DNA from: an uncultured Bacilli bacterium | Lineage (GTDB): Bacteria > Bacillota_I > Bacilli_A > RF39 > UBA660 | Length of the DNA stretch: 64,000 bases | NCBI GenBank assembly: GCA_934122395.1 | Contig: CAKOWQ010000002.1 | Coordinates: 154,501 to 218,500 of the forward strand | Direction of reading: 5' to 3' | In this document: in pieces, positions 1 through 8,206 of the stretch | How positions within the stretch are numbered: the stretch's first letter is position 1 | Layout of the letters: each line of letters begins with the position of its first letter | Notes under the pieces: model-generated | Database searches by the model: none | The model's input: the letters and a program-made list of their open reading frames with translations, nothing else | Told to the model about the DNA's origin: nothing | Position numbers and translations under genes: made by a program

Positions 1-106
1 GTTCTGTTTCTTTAATATAAATTTCACTTTCATTAACATTTAATTCTGTTAAAGCTTTTTCTAGTGCTTCTTCTCTACTTTTACCATTATATATATATTT
101 ATCCAT
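1..106 (-). CDS. jag: Jag/KhpB RNA-binding protein (N-terminal fragment)
   Basis: Only the first 35 or so codons are in the window. The reading frame on the minus strand begins MDKYIYNGKSREEALEKAL, the typical opening of the Jag N-terminal domain that precedes KH and R3H RNA-binding domains in the family. Its ATG overlaps the last 8 bases of yidC, so the two are translationally coupled. The gene order rpmH-rnpA-yidC-jag is the conserved left arm of Bacillota origins, which supports the assignment despite the short fragment. Confidence 0.85.
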   Translation of the reverse strand, partial: MDKYIYNGKSREEALEKALTELNVNESEIYIKETE

Positions 107-1028
107 TTAATTTCTTACTCCTTTTTACTAATAAGTTTTGACAAATCGTAAATACATTAGTAGTAACCCAATAAATACCTAAAGCACTAGACATAAATAA
201 TGACATAAATGTAATTGTTATAACCATTACTCTATTCATCATTTTTGTTTGTTCATTTGATCCTACTGATGCTGAGTTTAATTTAAATGAATAGAAAGTT
301 GTTAATCCAACTAAGACTATTATTATTATATATATAAGATGTCCATTTTGTAACCCCACTATAGGAGTTGTACCAAGTTGAAATCCTATAAATTTTTCTT
401 CAAATAATGCAGGCACTCTATTAATTGCTTCTAAGAATGCTATAAATAAAGGTATTTGTAGTAATGCATATAAGCATCCTGCTATTGGATTAATATTATA
501 CTTTTTATAAATCATAGTCATTTCTTGACTTTTTTTCATCATTGATGCTTGATCTGTTTTACTTTCATATTTTTTTTCTAATCTATCAAGTTCTGGTTTA
601 GCTTTTGCAATTAACTCTGACTGCATCGCTGTTTTCTTTGTAATTGGTACAGCTATAAACCTAATTAATAAACTAGTTAATACTAATGATAATCCATAAC
701 TCTTTACAAAGTTACCAATCTGAATTATAAACCAAGCTAATGGTTTAACAAAAATACTATTCCACAAGCCCTCATAACCACCTGATGTCACTGAAAATTT
801 TTTACATGTTGGCAATTTGGAAATATCAACTTTATACTTTTCATATAATTCTATTGTCTCTTTATCTGTAGGTTGACATAAAATATTTTCTGTTAAGCTT
901 TGTCCTGTTGTGGGATTTATAACTGCTTTCTTTGTTTTAGTATCTTTCAATACTTTTGTACATCCGGTTGAAAGTAATATAAGAACTGCTAAAAATATTA
1001 TTTTAATCTTATTGTGTTTCTTTTTCAT
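99..1028 (-). CDS. yidC: YidC/SpoIIIJ membrane protein insertase (lipoprotein)
   Basis: This 309-residue protein inserts and folds membrane proteins, alone or with the Sec translocon. The N-terminus is a lipoprotein signal with lipobox LSTGC, so it is probably anchored by a lipidated Cys near residue 23. The YidC core follows at about residues 90-300 with five hydrophobic segments, including the charged groove region RFIAVPITKKTAMQSE. A good ribosome site (GGAG) precedes the ATG. It overlaps rnpA by 20 bases at its start and jag by 8 bases at its end. In B. subtilis the SpoIIIJ paralogue is needed for forespore development; only one copy is visible here. Confidence 0.95.
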   Translation of the reverse strand: MKKKHNKIKIIFLAVLILLSTGCTKVLKDTKTKKAVINPTTGQSLTENILCQPTDKETIELYEKYKVDISKLPTCKKFSVTSGGYEGLWNSIFVKPLAWFIIQIGNFVKSYGLSLVLTSLLIRFIAVPITKKTAMQSELIAKAKPELDRLEKKYESKTDQASMMKKSQEMTMIYKKYNINPIAGCLYALLQIPLFIAFLEAINRVPALFEEKFIGFQLGTTPIVGLQNGHLIYIIIIVLVGLTTFYSFKLNSASVGSNEQTKMMNRVMVITITFMSLFMSSALGIYWVTTNVFTICQNLLVKRSKKLNG

Positions 1029-1371
1029 TTTCTATCTCCTTTGTATGTAAAATCTTTTTCATTAAATTAATATACATAGAATTAATTTCTGAAAATTGAA
1101 ATTTAATATAATTTCTTCTTACTATTATAATATAATCTTTATTCTTTGGGTAGATATTTTTATATTTATCAATAATACTTCTTAGTTGTCTCTTTATTTT
1201 ATTTCTTACTACAGCATTTCCTATTTTTTTACTAACGGATATTCCAAAACGATATTTACCTAAATTATTTTCAAAAGTATATATTGTTAAAACTTCATTC
1301 CAATATTTTTTACCGTTATTCATCGTATTAGAAAAATCTCTGCTTTCTTTTACAATATTTTCTTTTTTCAT
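1009..1371 (-). CDS. rnpA: Ribonuclease P protein component
   Basis: The protein subunit of RNase P, which assists the RNA subunit in maturing tRNA 5' ends. The 120-residue product carries the family core RFGISVSKKIGNAVVRNKIKR at mid-protein, with the conserved RNR-like basic helix. The start was placed at MKKENIVKESRDF because AGGGAT lies about 9 nt upstream and the family begins here; a longer frame opening MLGMCI extends 18 nt further upstream but has no better signal. It lies 3' of rpmH behind a hairpin that could attenuate readthrough. Confidence 0.93.
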   Translation of the reverse strand: MKKENIVKESRDFSNTMNNGKKYWNEVLTIYTFENNLGKYRFGISVSKKIGNAVVRNKIKRQLRSIIDKYKNIYPKNKDYIIIVRRNYIKFQFSEINSMYINLMKKILHTKEIENEKETQ

Positions 1372-1400
1372 AATACACATCCCTAACATTAGTATATAAC

Positions 1401-1423
1401 AAAAAAGCCACTGTTACCAGTGG
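1401..1423 (-). terminator. Hairpin with U-tract between rpmH and rnpA
   Basis: On the minus strand CCACTG-gtaa-CAGTGG is followed at once by C and six T. This is a textbook intrinsic terminator or partial attenuator just past the rpmH stop. Because rnpA has no separate obvious promoter, it probably reduces rather than abolishes expression downstream of L34. Confidence 0.75.
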
Positions 1424-1428
1424 AATTC

Positions 1429-1548
1429 TTATACTAATTTTTTACGTCCTTTTTTTCTTCTTTTATTTATAATATCAGTTTTCATTCTTGCAAAAAATCC
1501 TTGTTTCTTTGCTTTTCTTCTATTATTTGGTTGATAAGTTCTCTTCAT
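1429..1548 (-). CDS. rpmH: 50S ribosomal protein L34
   Basis: Encodes a very basic 39-residue protein starting MKRTYQPNNRRKAKKQGFFAR and ending KRRKKGRKKLV, the L34 signature. A ribosome site GAGGTGGA precedes the ATG. The product is about five residues shorter than the usual 44, the missing part lying between the ARM segment and the RRxKGRKKL tail. It is the first gene of the leftward arm, transcribed away from oriC. Confidence 0.95.
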   Translation of the reverse strand: MKRTYQPNNRRKAKKQGFFARMKTDIINKRRKKGRKKLV

Positions 1549-1869
1549 TCATTCCACCTCCAAACTAAAATCTACCTTATTATAATAATAGTTAGAACTT
1601 TTTGTCAAATAATTTCTATAAAATTTGAAATAAAAAAGTTTTCAACATAATTCACATACTTGTTTATAACTTTTTTTTACATATGTTATTAAAAATTTGT
1701 GGAAAATGTGCAAAAGTGCTATTTTTCTTATTATTTATACACATAAATTGGGGAAAATTCTGTGAATTACTTGTTCATTATTTTTTTTTGGCGTTTTCAC
1801 TTTATTTTTTCAACAGGATAAGTTACAATGAATTTGTATTAATTATTCTTTATTTTGGGGGGAGTGATA
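1549..1869. other. oriC region upstream of dnaA with DnaA boxes
   Basis: This gap between divergent rpmH and dnaA is the expected initiation region. It holds a consensus DnaA box TTATACACA at 1735-1743, a one-mismatch box TGTGGAAAA (minus orientation) at 1698-1706, and two near-matches, TAATTCACA at 1648-1656 and its inverse at 1761-1769. The rest is extremely AT-rich. The position, strand switch and boxes together define the origin; the exact unwinding site cannot be fixed by eye. Confidence 0.85.
1579..1608 (-). promoter_or_regulatory. Sigma-A promoter for rpmH-rnpA-yidC-jag
   Basis: Read on the minus strand, TTGACA and TATAAT are separated by 18 nt and end about 30 nt before the rpmH start. 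Both hexamers match the consensus perfectly, as expected for a ribosomal protein operon. Confidence 0.85.
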
Positions 1870-3246
1870 ATGATGGATACATCTGTTTTATGGTCTAATA
1901 TTTTAGATAAAATCAAGTTAGAAACAAATTCATTATCATTTCAAACTTGGTTCGAAGAGACTGAACTATATGATTTTAAAAACGGTGTTGCTAGAATTAT
2001 AGTTCCTTACGCAATACATAAGAACCATATTTTGATGAATTATAAATCTCTAATTATCAATTCATTTTTAGAAGTTACGGGAAAAAATGTAGATATTGAA
2101 TTAGTTTTAAAAGAGGATATTGAAGAAGAAAATTCACAAATCTGTGAAAAAAATCATACTGAAGATAAAAATGTTATTTATAGTAATGAAAATGTATATG
2201 TTAATACTAATTTAAATTCTAAATATACTTTTGATAATTTTATAGTCGGAAATAGTAATAAATTTGCACATGCAGCAGCTGTGGCTGTAGCAGAAAATCC
2301 TGGTAAAATGTATAATCCTTTGTTTATTTATGGAAATAGTGGATTAGGTAAAACACATTTAATGCATGCAATAGGCAATTATATTACAAAGAATTCTAAT
2401 AAAAAGGTATTATATGTTACTAGTGAACAATTTGTTTCAGATTTCATTGGTATAAATAAGAAAGATGAAAGCGGAACAAACTTTAGTTATGTTGACTTTT
2501 TTAAACAAAAGTATCGTAATATTGATGTATTAATAATAGATGATATACAATATTTAGGTGGTGCTACAGAAACTCAAAAAGAGTTTTTCCACACATTTAA
2601 CAATTTATATGGAGATAATAAACAAATCATTATATCATCAGACCGTTCGCCAGACGATTTAAAAATATTAGAAGATCGTTTAAGAACAAGGTTTTGTTGG
2701 GGATTACCTGTTGATATATATCCACCAGATTTTGAACTAAGAGTTGCCATTTTAAAGAAAAGAATTGCTGGGGAAGCAATAAATAAATATATTCCAGATC
2801 AAGTTATTGAATACATGGCTTCAAATCTTGGTAGTGATATACGAATGCTTGAAGGTTCAGTAACTAGGTTAGTAGCATATTCAACAATCATGGGATCTGA
2901 AATAGACTTAAATCTTGCTATGGAAGCCTTAAAAGATTATATAAATAAGGGAATAAGTGAAAAAAATGATATCAATAAAATTCAAAAAGCTGTAGCTGAG
3001 TACTTTAAAATATCTATAGATGACTTGAAATCAAAGAAAAGAAACTCAAATATTTCTTTTCCACGGCAAATAGCCATGTATTTATGTAGAAAACTAACAG
3101 ATGAATCTTTTCCTAAAATAGGTATAGAATTTGGCGGAAAAGACCATTCTACGGTAATGCACTCTTGTGAAAAAATAGAAAGAGAAATATCTATCAATAA
3201 AGACCTATCAAAAACAATAGAAATCTTAGAAAAAGAAATTAAATAA
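1870..3246 (+). CDS. dnaA: Chromosomal replication initiator DnaA
   Basis: The AAA+ initiator that binds DnaA boxes and opens oriC. Visible parts are an N-terminal helicase-loading domain (about residues 1-80, LSFQTWF), an acidic linker, Walker A GNSGLGKT near residue 155, Walker B VLIIDDIQ near 220, the arginine-finger stretch LRTRFCWG, and the C-terminal DNA-binding signature GKDHSTVMHSCEKI. Length (458) is normal. The start is the ATG at 1870 or the adjacent ATG at 1873, both behind a strong GGGGGGAG; an upstream in-frame TTG is rejected because it precedes the ribosome site. dnaN follows after 126 bases. Confidence 0.97.
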   Translation: MMDTSVLWSNILDKIKLETNSLSFQTWFEETELYDFKNGVARIIVPYAIHKNHILMNYKSLIINSFLEVTGKNVDIELVLKEDIEEENSQICEKNHTEDKNVIYSNENVYVNTNLNSKYTFDNFIVGNSNKFAHAAAVAVAENPGKMYNPLFIYGNSGLGKTHLMHAIGNYITKNSNKKVLYVTSEQFVSDFIGINKKDESGTNFSYVDFFKQKYRNIDVLIIDDIQYLGGATETQKEFFHTFNNLYGDNKQIIISSDRSPDDLKILEDRLRTRFCWGLPVDIYPPDFELRVAILKKRIAGEAINKYIPDQVIEYMASNLGSDIRMLEGSVTRLVAYSTIMGSEIDLNLAMEALKDYINKGISEKNDINKIQKAVAEYFKISIDDLKSKKRNSNISFPRQIAMYLCRKLTDESFPKIGIEFGGKDHSTVMHSCEKIEREISINKDLSKTIEILEKEIK

Positions 3247-3372
3247 CAACGTTTCAATAATTTTTTCCACAGAAAAAATTGTGTGATTTCTAGTATATAC
3301 AACTATAAAAATAGTTTTTCACAGTTTCCACTGTAATAATAAAAATAACTTTAAAAGAAAGAAGGAATTAAA
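3247..3372. promoter_or_regulatory. dnaA-dnaN spacer with DnaA-box-like sites
   Basis: Contains TTTTCCACA at 3263-3271 and TTTTTCACA at 3315-3323, each one mismatch from TTATNCACA, in AT-rich DNA. In B. subtilis the origin is bipartite, with the second box cluster and unwinding element exactly here; the same arrangement is likely. Confidence 0.6.
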
Positions 3373-4494
3373 ATGAAATTAAAAATTAAAAAAGACATAT
3401 TATTGGAAGGATTAAATAAAGTATCAAAAGCAATTTCTACAAAGAACTTAATACCAATATTATCTGGAATAAAATTTGAATTAACTAAAGAAGGATTAAC
3501 TTTAACAGCATCAGATAATGATATTACTATTCAAAACTTTATACCTGTTGATGAAAACATGAATATAGAAAAAGAGGGTAGTATTATAATTCAAGGTAAG
3601 TATATATTAGATATAGTACGAAAACTTCCAGATGAGTTCATTAATATTGAAGTAATTGATGAATTAAAAATTATTATTTACACAGAAAATAGTGAATTTA
3701 ATTTAAATGGTATAAATAAAAGTGAATATCCTAATATCTCACTAGAAGAAAGTAAAAAGATTATATATGTTAATAGTAAGCATTTCAGAAGTATTATAAA
3801 TCAAACATCTTTTGCAACATCTAATGATGAATCTAGAGCAGTATTAACAGGTATTAATTTTAAAATTGTAGGTGATATATTAGAATGTAATGCAACTGAT
3901 TCTTATAGATTAGCTAAAAAAACTATTAAGTTAGAAAAAGAGGCTGAAGAAAACTATAATTTTGTTATACCTAGTAAAAATTTAATAGAATTAAATAAAA
4001 TTCTTGATTATGGTGATAATGATATAGAGATGCATATATTTAATAATAAGATATTATTTAAACATGATAATTTATTATTTCAATCTCGCTTAATTAATGG
4101 TAATTATCCAAATACTGCTAATTTATGGCCCGCTGATTCAATACTAACAATAGTGGCAAATTTAGATGAACTTTACAATGTTATAGATAGAGCAAGCATT
4201 TTAACTTCTGATAAAGAAAAAAATATAGTTACATTTGAAATAAAAGATGATACTTTATTAGTTAAATCTTCATCTGTTGAGATTGGTAGAGTAGAAGAAA
4301 AAATGAAAATTCAAAATCTTAATGGCGAAGAAATAAAAATATCTTTCAGTGCTAAATATATGATGGAAGCATTAAGATCATTTGAAGATAGTGATGCTGA
4401 ATTATCATTCTTTGGTGAGATTAAGCCTATAATAATAAGAGGAAAAGAAGATAAAACTCTTGAACAATTAGTACTACCAATAAGAACATATTAA
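3373..4494 (+). CDS. dnaN: DNA polymerase III beta sliding clamp
   Basis: A ring-shaped processivity clamp of 373 residues, the standard length. The three-fold repeated clamp fold is evident from characteristic segments such as NLIPILSGIKFE, SYRLAKKTI and the C-terminal LVLPIRTY, which forms the partner-binding pocket. A ribosome site GAAGGA precedes the ATG. It lies directly after dnaA, as in nearly all Bacillota; no terminator is seen before the comK leader except the hairpin within that leader. Confidence 0.97.
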   Translation: MKLKIKKDILLEGLNKVSKAISTKNLIPILSGIKFELTKEGLTLTASDNDITIQNFIPVDENMNIEKEGSIIIQGKYILDIVRKLPDEFINIEVIDELKIIIYTENSEFNLNGINKSEYPNISLEESKKIIYVNSKHFRSIINQTSFATSNDESRAVLTGINFKIVGDILECNATDSYRLAKKTIKLEKEAEENYNFVIPSKNLIELNKILDYGDNDIEMHIFNNKILFKHDNLLFQSRLINGNYPNTANLWPADSILTIVANLDELYNVIDRASILTSDKEKNIVTFEIKDDTLLVKSSSVEIGRVEEKMKIQNLNGEEIKISFSAKYMMEALRSFEDSDAELSFFGEIKPIIIRGKEDKTLEQLVLPIRTY

Positions 4495-4508
4495 AAAAAA
4501 GCATAGTT

Positions 4509-4597
4509 CGACATAAAACGACAAATTTCGACAAAAAAGTACATTATAATATCCCCCGTAATTTAAATTACAAATTATGAAATGGGGGATTTTTTTT
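4509..4597 (+). promoter_or_regulatory. comK leader: CGACA repeats, -10 box and SD-sequestering hairpin
   Basis: Three CGACA direct repeats start at 4509, 4519 and 4529, exactly 10 bp apart. They are followed by a perfect -10 box TATAAT (4545-4550) that lacks a recognisable -35. Immediately downstream ATCCCCC (4551-4557) can pair with GGGGGAT (4584-4590), which is the only Shine-Dalgarno of the next gene, and seven T separate that arm from the ATG at 4598. The hairpin therefore has terminator form and masks the ribosome site. Repeats, -10 and pairing are seen directly; activator dependence and switching are inferred. Confidence 0.65.
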
Positions 4598-5044
4598 ATG
4601 AAGTATGAAATCAATGAAGAAACAATAGCAATAATACCTGAAGATGAAAATAAAACGAGGATAATAGAAGTATCAAATGATTATGTAATAGAGCAACCAA
4701 CTTTTAGTATTATGGAAGAAAACTGTGAATACTATGGTAGTACGTATGACGGAAGGATAACAGCAGCTAAAAAAATATTAAATTTTAGTTATAAATTACC
4801 ATTATTAATAGAAGAATCAGAAAAATTAATATTTTTTCCAACTACATCTGCAACGTCTGATCAATGTTGCTGGATAAATCATAACCATGTAAAGCAAAGA
4901 AATAAGACTTTGAATGGTACTAAAGTAACGTTTACTAATGGTGTTGTAGAAGAATTTAAAATATCAAAATTATCATTTGAAAATCAATTATTAAGAGCAA
5001 GTATGTTGGATTCGATGATTAGCAAAAGAATTAAGCAAAAATAA
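4598..5044 (+). CDS. comK: ComK-like competence transcription factor
   Basis: This 148-residue protein aligns by eye along the B. subtilis competence master regulator: YEINEETIAIIPEDE at the N-terminus, CEYYGSTYDGR, LIFFPTTSATSDQCCWINHNHV in the middle, TKVTFTNG and SFENQLLRAS near the end. ComK activates DNA uptake and recombination genes by binding paired AT-boxes. It is about 45 residues shorter than B. subtilis ComK, lacking the C-terminal tail that MecA recognises. The start at MKYEINEE is set by GGGGGAT eight bases upstream. It occupies the slot between dnaN and recF where S4-domain yaaA usually sits. Confidence 0.85.
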   Translation: MKYEINEETIAIIPEDENKTRIIEVSNDYVIEQPTFSIMEENCEYYGSTYDGRITAAKKILNFSYKLPLLIEESEKLIFFPTTSATSDQCCWINHNHVKQRNKTLNGTKVTFTNGVVEEFKISKLSFENQLLRASMLDSMISKRIKQK

Positions 5045-5065
5045 AGGGGAAAAACCCTTTTTTTC
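5043..5065 (+). terminator. Intrinsic terminator after comK
   Basis: AAAGGG-gaaaaa-CCCTTT followed by a run of T, overlapping the comK stop codon. It separates comK from the recF-gyrB-gyrA unit. Confidence 0.85.
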
Positions 5066-5078
5066 TTTTTCTTTTATT

Positions 5079-5094
5079 AAAAACATGGTATAAT
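5079..5094 (+). promoter_or_regulatory. Extended -10 promoter for recF
   Basis: TGGTATAAT (TATAAT at 5089-5094) is an extended -10 element placed after the comK terminator and about 70 nt before recF. No good -35 is present, which an extended -10 can tolerate. Confidence 0.6.
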
Positions 5095-5139
5095 GTATGT
5101 GTATGTATAGTGGATTATGAAATGGGTAAAGGTGTTTAT

Positions 5140-5166
5140 ATGGGCGTTTTTGGTGGATTTAAATGA
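5140..5166 (+). CDS. 8-residue upstream ORF coupled to recF
   Basis: The tiny frame ATG...TGA encodes MGVFGGFK with its own ribosome site (AAAGGTG, about 6 nt spacing). Its TGA overlaps the recF start in an ATGA arrangement. A longer in-frame start at 5122 would give 14 residues. The GGTGGA inside it is also the recF ribosome site, so it could simply be chance, or a coupling leader that sets RecF level. Confidence 0.35.
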   Translation: MGVFGGFK

Positions 5167-6293
5167 TTTTAACTAAAATCAGTTTAGTTAATTTTAGAAA
5201 TTATAAAAAATGTAATGTTAAATTAAATAATCAAGTTAATATTTTTTTAGGTAATAACGCCCAAGGAAAAAGTAATATATTAGAAAGTATATATGTTTTA
5301 GCACTTACCAAGTCATACAGAACTAATTATGATGATGTTTTAAAAAGAAAAGGTAGTGATAGTTACAAAATAACTGGCGATATAAAAGTAGGTAAATATT
5401 TTAAAAATTTATCTATTTTAGCATCTAACAACGATAAAAAAGTTTTTATAAATGATACTAATATCAAAAAAATTTCTGATTATATTAGTAATTTTAATGT
5501 TATTTTGTTTTCCCCAGAAGATGTGGAAACTATTAAAGGGACTCCTTCTTTAAGAAGGGATTTATTAAATATAGAAATAAGTCAATTGAATCAGCAATAC
5601 ATAAAAAATTACAATGAATATAATAAGCTTTTAAAAATGCGTAATGATTATTTGAAATTAATATATACTAATGGCATTAGTGATTATAGATATTTAGAAG
5701 TTTTAACTGATAATTTAATTGATAGAGCTGTATATATTTATGAAGAAAGAATTAATTTTATCAATAGAATCAATGATAACATTTCCACTATATATAAGGA
5801 TTTAACTAAATCTGATAGTTTAAAAATAATATATGAAACCAATATTGATGTTGAAAAAGGTGATTTCAAAAGTCAATTGAAAGACAAGTATAAAAATAAT
5901 CAAAATAAGGAAATCACTTCAGGAATGACCTTATATGGACCACATAGAGATGACTTTAGTTTTGTTATTAATGATAATGATGCTAAAACGTTTGGGTCTC
6001 AAGGTCAACAAAAAATGGCAATGATAGCTTTTAAATTGTCAGAAATACCAATATTCGAAGAAAAAACTGGAACTAAACCAGTATTATTACTTGATGATAT
6101 CTTTAGTGAGCTAGATAAAAATAAAAAAAACCATTTGATTGAATTCATAAATAAGAATATTCAAGTAATTATAACCGCTAATGATATGGTTGGTATAAGT
6201 AAGAAATTATTAAATAATGCAAAAATTTTCAGAATAGAAAATGGCAAAATTAAGGATGAGGGTGAATATAATGGAAGAAAAAAATGTATATGA
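5163..6293 (+). CDS. recF: DNA replication and repair protein RecF
   Basis: An SMC-like ATPase that helps load RecA at gaps and stalled forks. Walker [10 protein letters not shown] lies near residue 30, the ABC signature [15 protein letters not shown] near 280, and Walker [12 protein letters not shown] near 306. At 376 residues it is of normal length. The gene overlaps gyrB by 23 bases at its 3' end, so recF, gyrB and gyrA form one transcription unit. The stop is TGA, good evidence that TGA is a true stop here. Confidence 0.96.
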   Translation: MILTKISLVNFRNYKKCNVKLNNQVNIFLGNNAQGKSNILESIYVLALTKSYRTNYDDVLKRKGSDSYKITGDIKVGKYFKNLSILASNNDKKVFINDTNIKKISDYISNFNVILFSPEDVETIKGTPSLRRDLLNIEISQLNQQYIKNYNEYNKLLKMRNDYLKLIYTNGISDYRYLEVLTDNLIDRAVYIYEERINFINRINDNISTIYKDLTKSDSLKIIYETNIDVEKGDFKSQLKDKYKNNQNKEITSGMTLYGPHRDDFSFVINDNDAKTFGSQGQQKMAMIAFKLSEIPIFEEKTGTKPVLLLDDIFSELDKNKKNHLIEFINKNIQVIITANDMVGISKKLLNNAKIFRIENGKIKDEGEYNGRKKCI

Positions 6294-8196
6294 TTCTTCG
6301 GCAATACAAGTATTAGATGGACTTGAAGCAGTAAGAAAACGTCCTGGTATGTACATTGGTACAACTGATTTAAAGGGATTACATCATTTGGTATGGGAAA
6401 TAGTTGATAATTCAATAGATGAAGCTTTAGCAGGCTTTTGTCATAATATTGAAGTTATTATAAATAAAGATAACTCAATTACTGTTAAAGATGATGGTAG
6501 AGGTATACCTACAGATGTGCATCCTAAAACAAAATTATCTACTGTTGAGACAGTTTATACTGTTTTACATGCCGGTGGAAAATTTGGTGGCGGAGGATAC
6601 AAGGTATCTGGGGGATTACATGGTGTAGGTGCTTCAGTTGTTAATGCTTTAAGTAAATGGCTTGAAGTAAGAGTATATAAAAATGGACAAGTAAATTATA
6701 TAAGATTTGAAAAAGGTGGACATACTGTTGAGCCTCTACATGTGATTGATACTTGTAGTCCTAATAGAACAGGAACAACAGTAACATTTAAACCAGATCC
6801 AGAAATATTTGATAGTGAAATATATGATTATGAAACTTTAAGAGTTCGTATTCGTGAATTAGCATTTTTAAATAAAGGATTAGCTATTACTTTAAGAGAC
6901 GATAGGGATGAAGAGGATACAACTGGCGAAACTTTCTTATATGAAGGTGGAATTAGTGAGTATGTTAGATTCATTAACAAAGAAAAGACACCTGTTCATG
7001 AGGATATTATTCACTTAGAAGGTGAAGAAGATGGAGTATTCTTTGAAGTAGCAATGCAGTATAACACAGGATATAATGAAAATATTTATTCATTTGTTAA
7101 TAATATCAATACTCATGATGGTGGTACTCATGAAGAAGGTGTTAGGCGTGCATTAACTAGGGTAATTAATTCTTATGCAAGAAAAGCAAATATATTAAAG
7201 GAAAAGGATGACCCTTTAACTGGTGATGATGTAAAAGAAGGATTAACAATGATCATTTCTTGTAAACATCCTAATCCACAGTTTGAAGGTCAAACTAAAG
7301 GAAGACTAGGTAATTCTGAAGTAAGAAAATTAGCTGATAACGTTTTCTCACAAGGATTTGAAAGATTTTTAATGGAAAACCCAGATGATGCAAAAGCTAT
7401 AGTTAGTAAAGCAATGTTGGCATGTCGTGCTAGAAATGCAGCTAAAAAGGCAAGAGAAATTACTAGAAAAAGTGATTTAACTATGACTAACTTTTTTGGT
7501 AAATTATCCGACTGTAAAAGCAAGGATCCTAAAGTTTCTGAAATATTTATAGTCGAGGGGGATTCAGCTGGAGGTTCTGCCAAAAAGGGTAGAGATTCAA
7601 TGACACAGGCAATTTTACCATTAAGAGGTAAAATCTTAAATGTAGAAAAAGCAAGACTTGATAGGGCATTATCAAATGAAGAAATAAGAACAATTATAAC
7701 TGCATTTGGTACTGGAATAGGTGAAGAATTTGATTTATCAAAATTAAGATATGACAAAATTGTTATTATGACCGATGCCGATGTTGATGGTTCACATATT
7801 AGAGTATTGTTATTAACTTTATTCTATCGATTCTTTAAACCTATTGTTGAAGCAGGTCATGTATATGCAGCTCAACCTCCATTATTTAGAATAATGCATG
7901 GTAAAACAAGAAAATATGTTTTAAATGAAGAAGAGTTAAATGAGTATTTACAATCATTACCAGAAAACGTTAGAGTTCGTGCTGAAATTGCTCGTATGAA
8001 AGGATTAGGAGAAATGGATGCTGATGAGTTAAATGAAACTACAATGGATATAGAAAAAAGAGTATTAAGAAAGATTACTGTTAATGATTGCGTTGCAGCT
8101 GATGCTATATTTGAAAAGCTTATGGGCGATGAAGTAGAACCTAGAAGAAAATTTATAGAAGAAAATGCTGGATACGTACAAAATTTAGATATTTAG
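6271..8196 (+). CDS. gyrB: DNA gyrase subunit B
   Basis: The ATPase subunit of gyrase, which introduces negative supercoils. The GHKL ATP site [13 protein letters not shown] lies near residue 43, the ATP lid [14 protein letters not shown] near 115, the TOPRIM acidic motif EGDSAGG near 428 and [12 protein letters not shown] near 501. The start at [10 protein letters not shown] follows GAGGGTGA; in-frame upstream codons lie inside recF. The 641-residue length matches the short Gram-positive type with no insert in the TOPRIM region. Confidence 0.97.
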   Translation: MEEKNVYDSSAIQVLDGLEAVRKRPGMYIGTTDLKGLHHLVWEIVDNSIDEALAGFCHNIEVIINKDNSITVKDDGRGIPTDVHPKTKLSTVETVYTVLHAGGKFGGGGYKVSGGLHGVGASVVNALSKWLEVRVYKNGQVNYIRFEKGGHTVEPLHVIDTCSPNRTGTTVTFKPDPEIFDSEIYDYETLRVRIRELAFLNKGLAITLRDDRDEEDTTGETFLYEGGISEYVRFINKEKTPVHEDIIHLEGEEDGVFFEVAMQYNTGYNENIYSFVNNINTHDGGTHEEGVRRALTRVINSYARKANILKEKDDPLTGDDVKEGLTMIISCKHPNPQFEGQTKGRLGNSEVRKLADNVFSQGFERFLMENPDDAKAIVSKAMLACRARNAAKKAREITRKSDLTMTNFFGKLSDCKSKDPKVSEIFIVEGDSAGGSAKKGRDSMTQAILPLRGKILNVEKARLDRALSNEEIRTIITAFGTGIGEEFDLSKLRYDKIVIMTDADVDGSHIRVLLLTLFYRFFKPIVEAGHVYAAQPPLFRIMHGKTRKYVLNEEELNEYLQSLPENVRVRAEIARMKGLGEMDADELNETTMDIEKRVLRKITVNDCVAADAIFEKLMGDEVEPRRKFIEENAGYVQNLDI

Positions 8197-8206
8197 GAGG
8201 TGAATT

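Noticed and set aside
1683..1898. Open frame of 71 codons upstream of dnaA
   Set aside because: It lies across the oriC DnaA boxes, has low-complexity Phe/Leu-rich content and no ribosome site; a by-product of AT-rich origin DNA.
4577..4597. Longer ComK start (MKWGIFF...)
   Set aside because: It would lie inside the SD/hairpin; the ATG at 4598 has the ribosome site at correct spacing and matches the family start.
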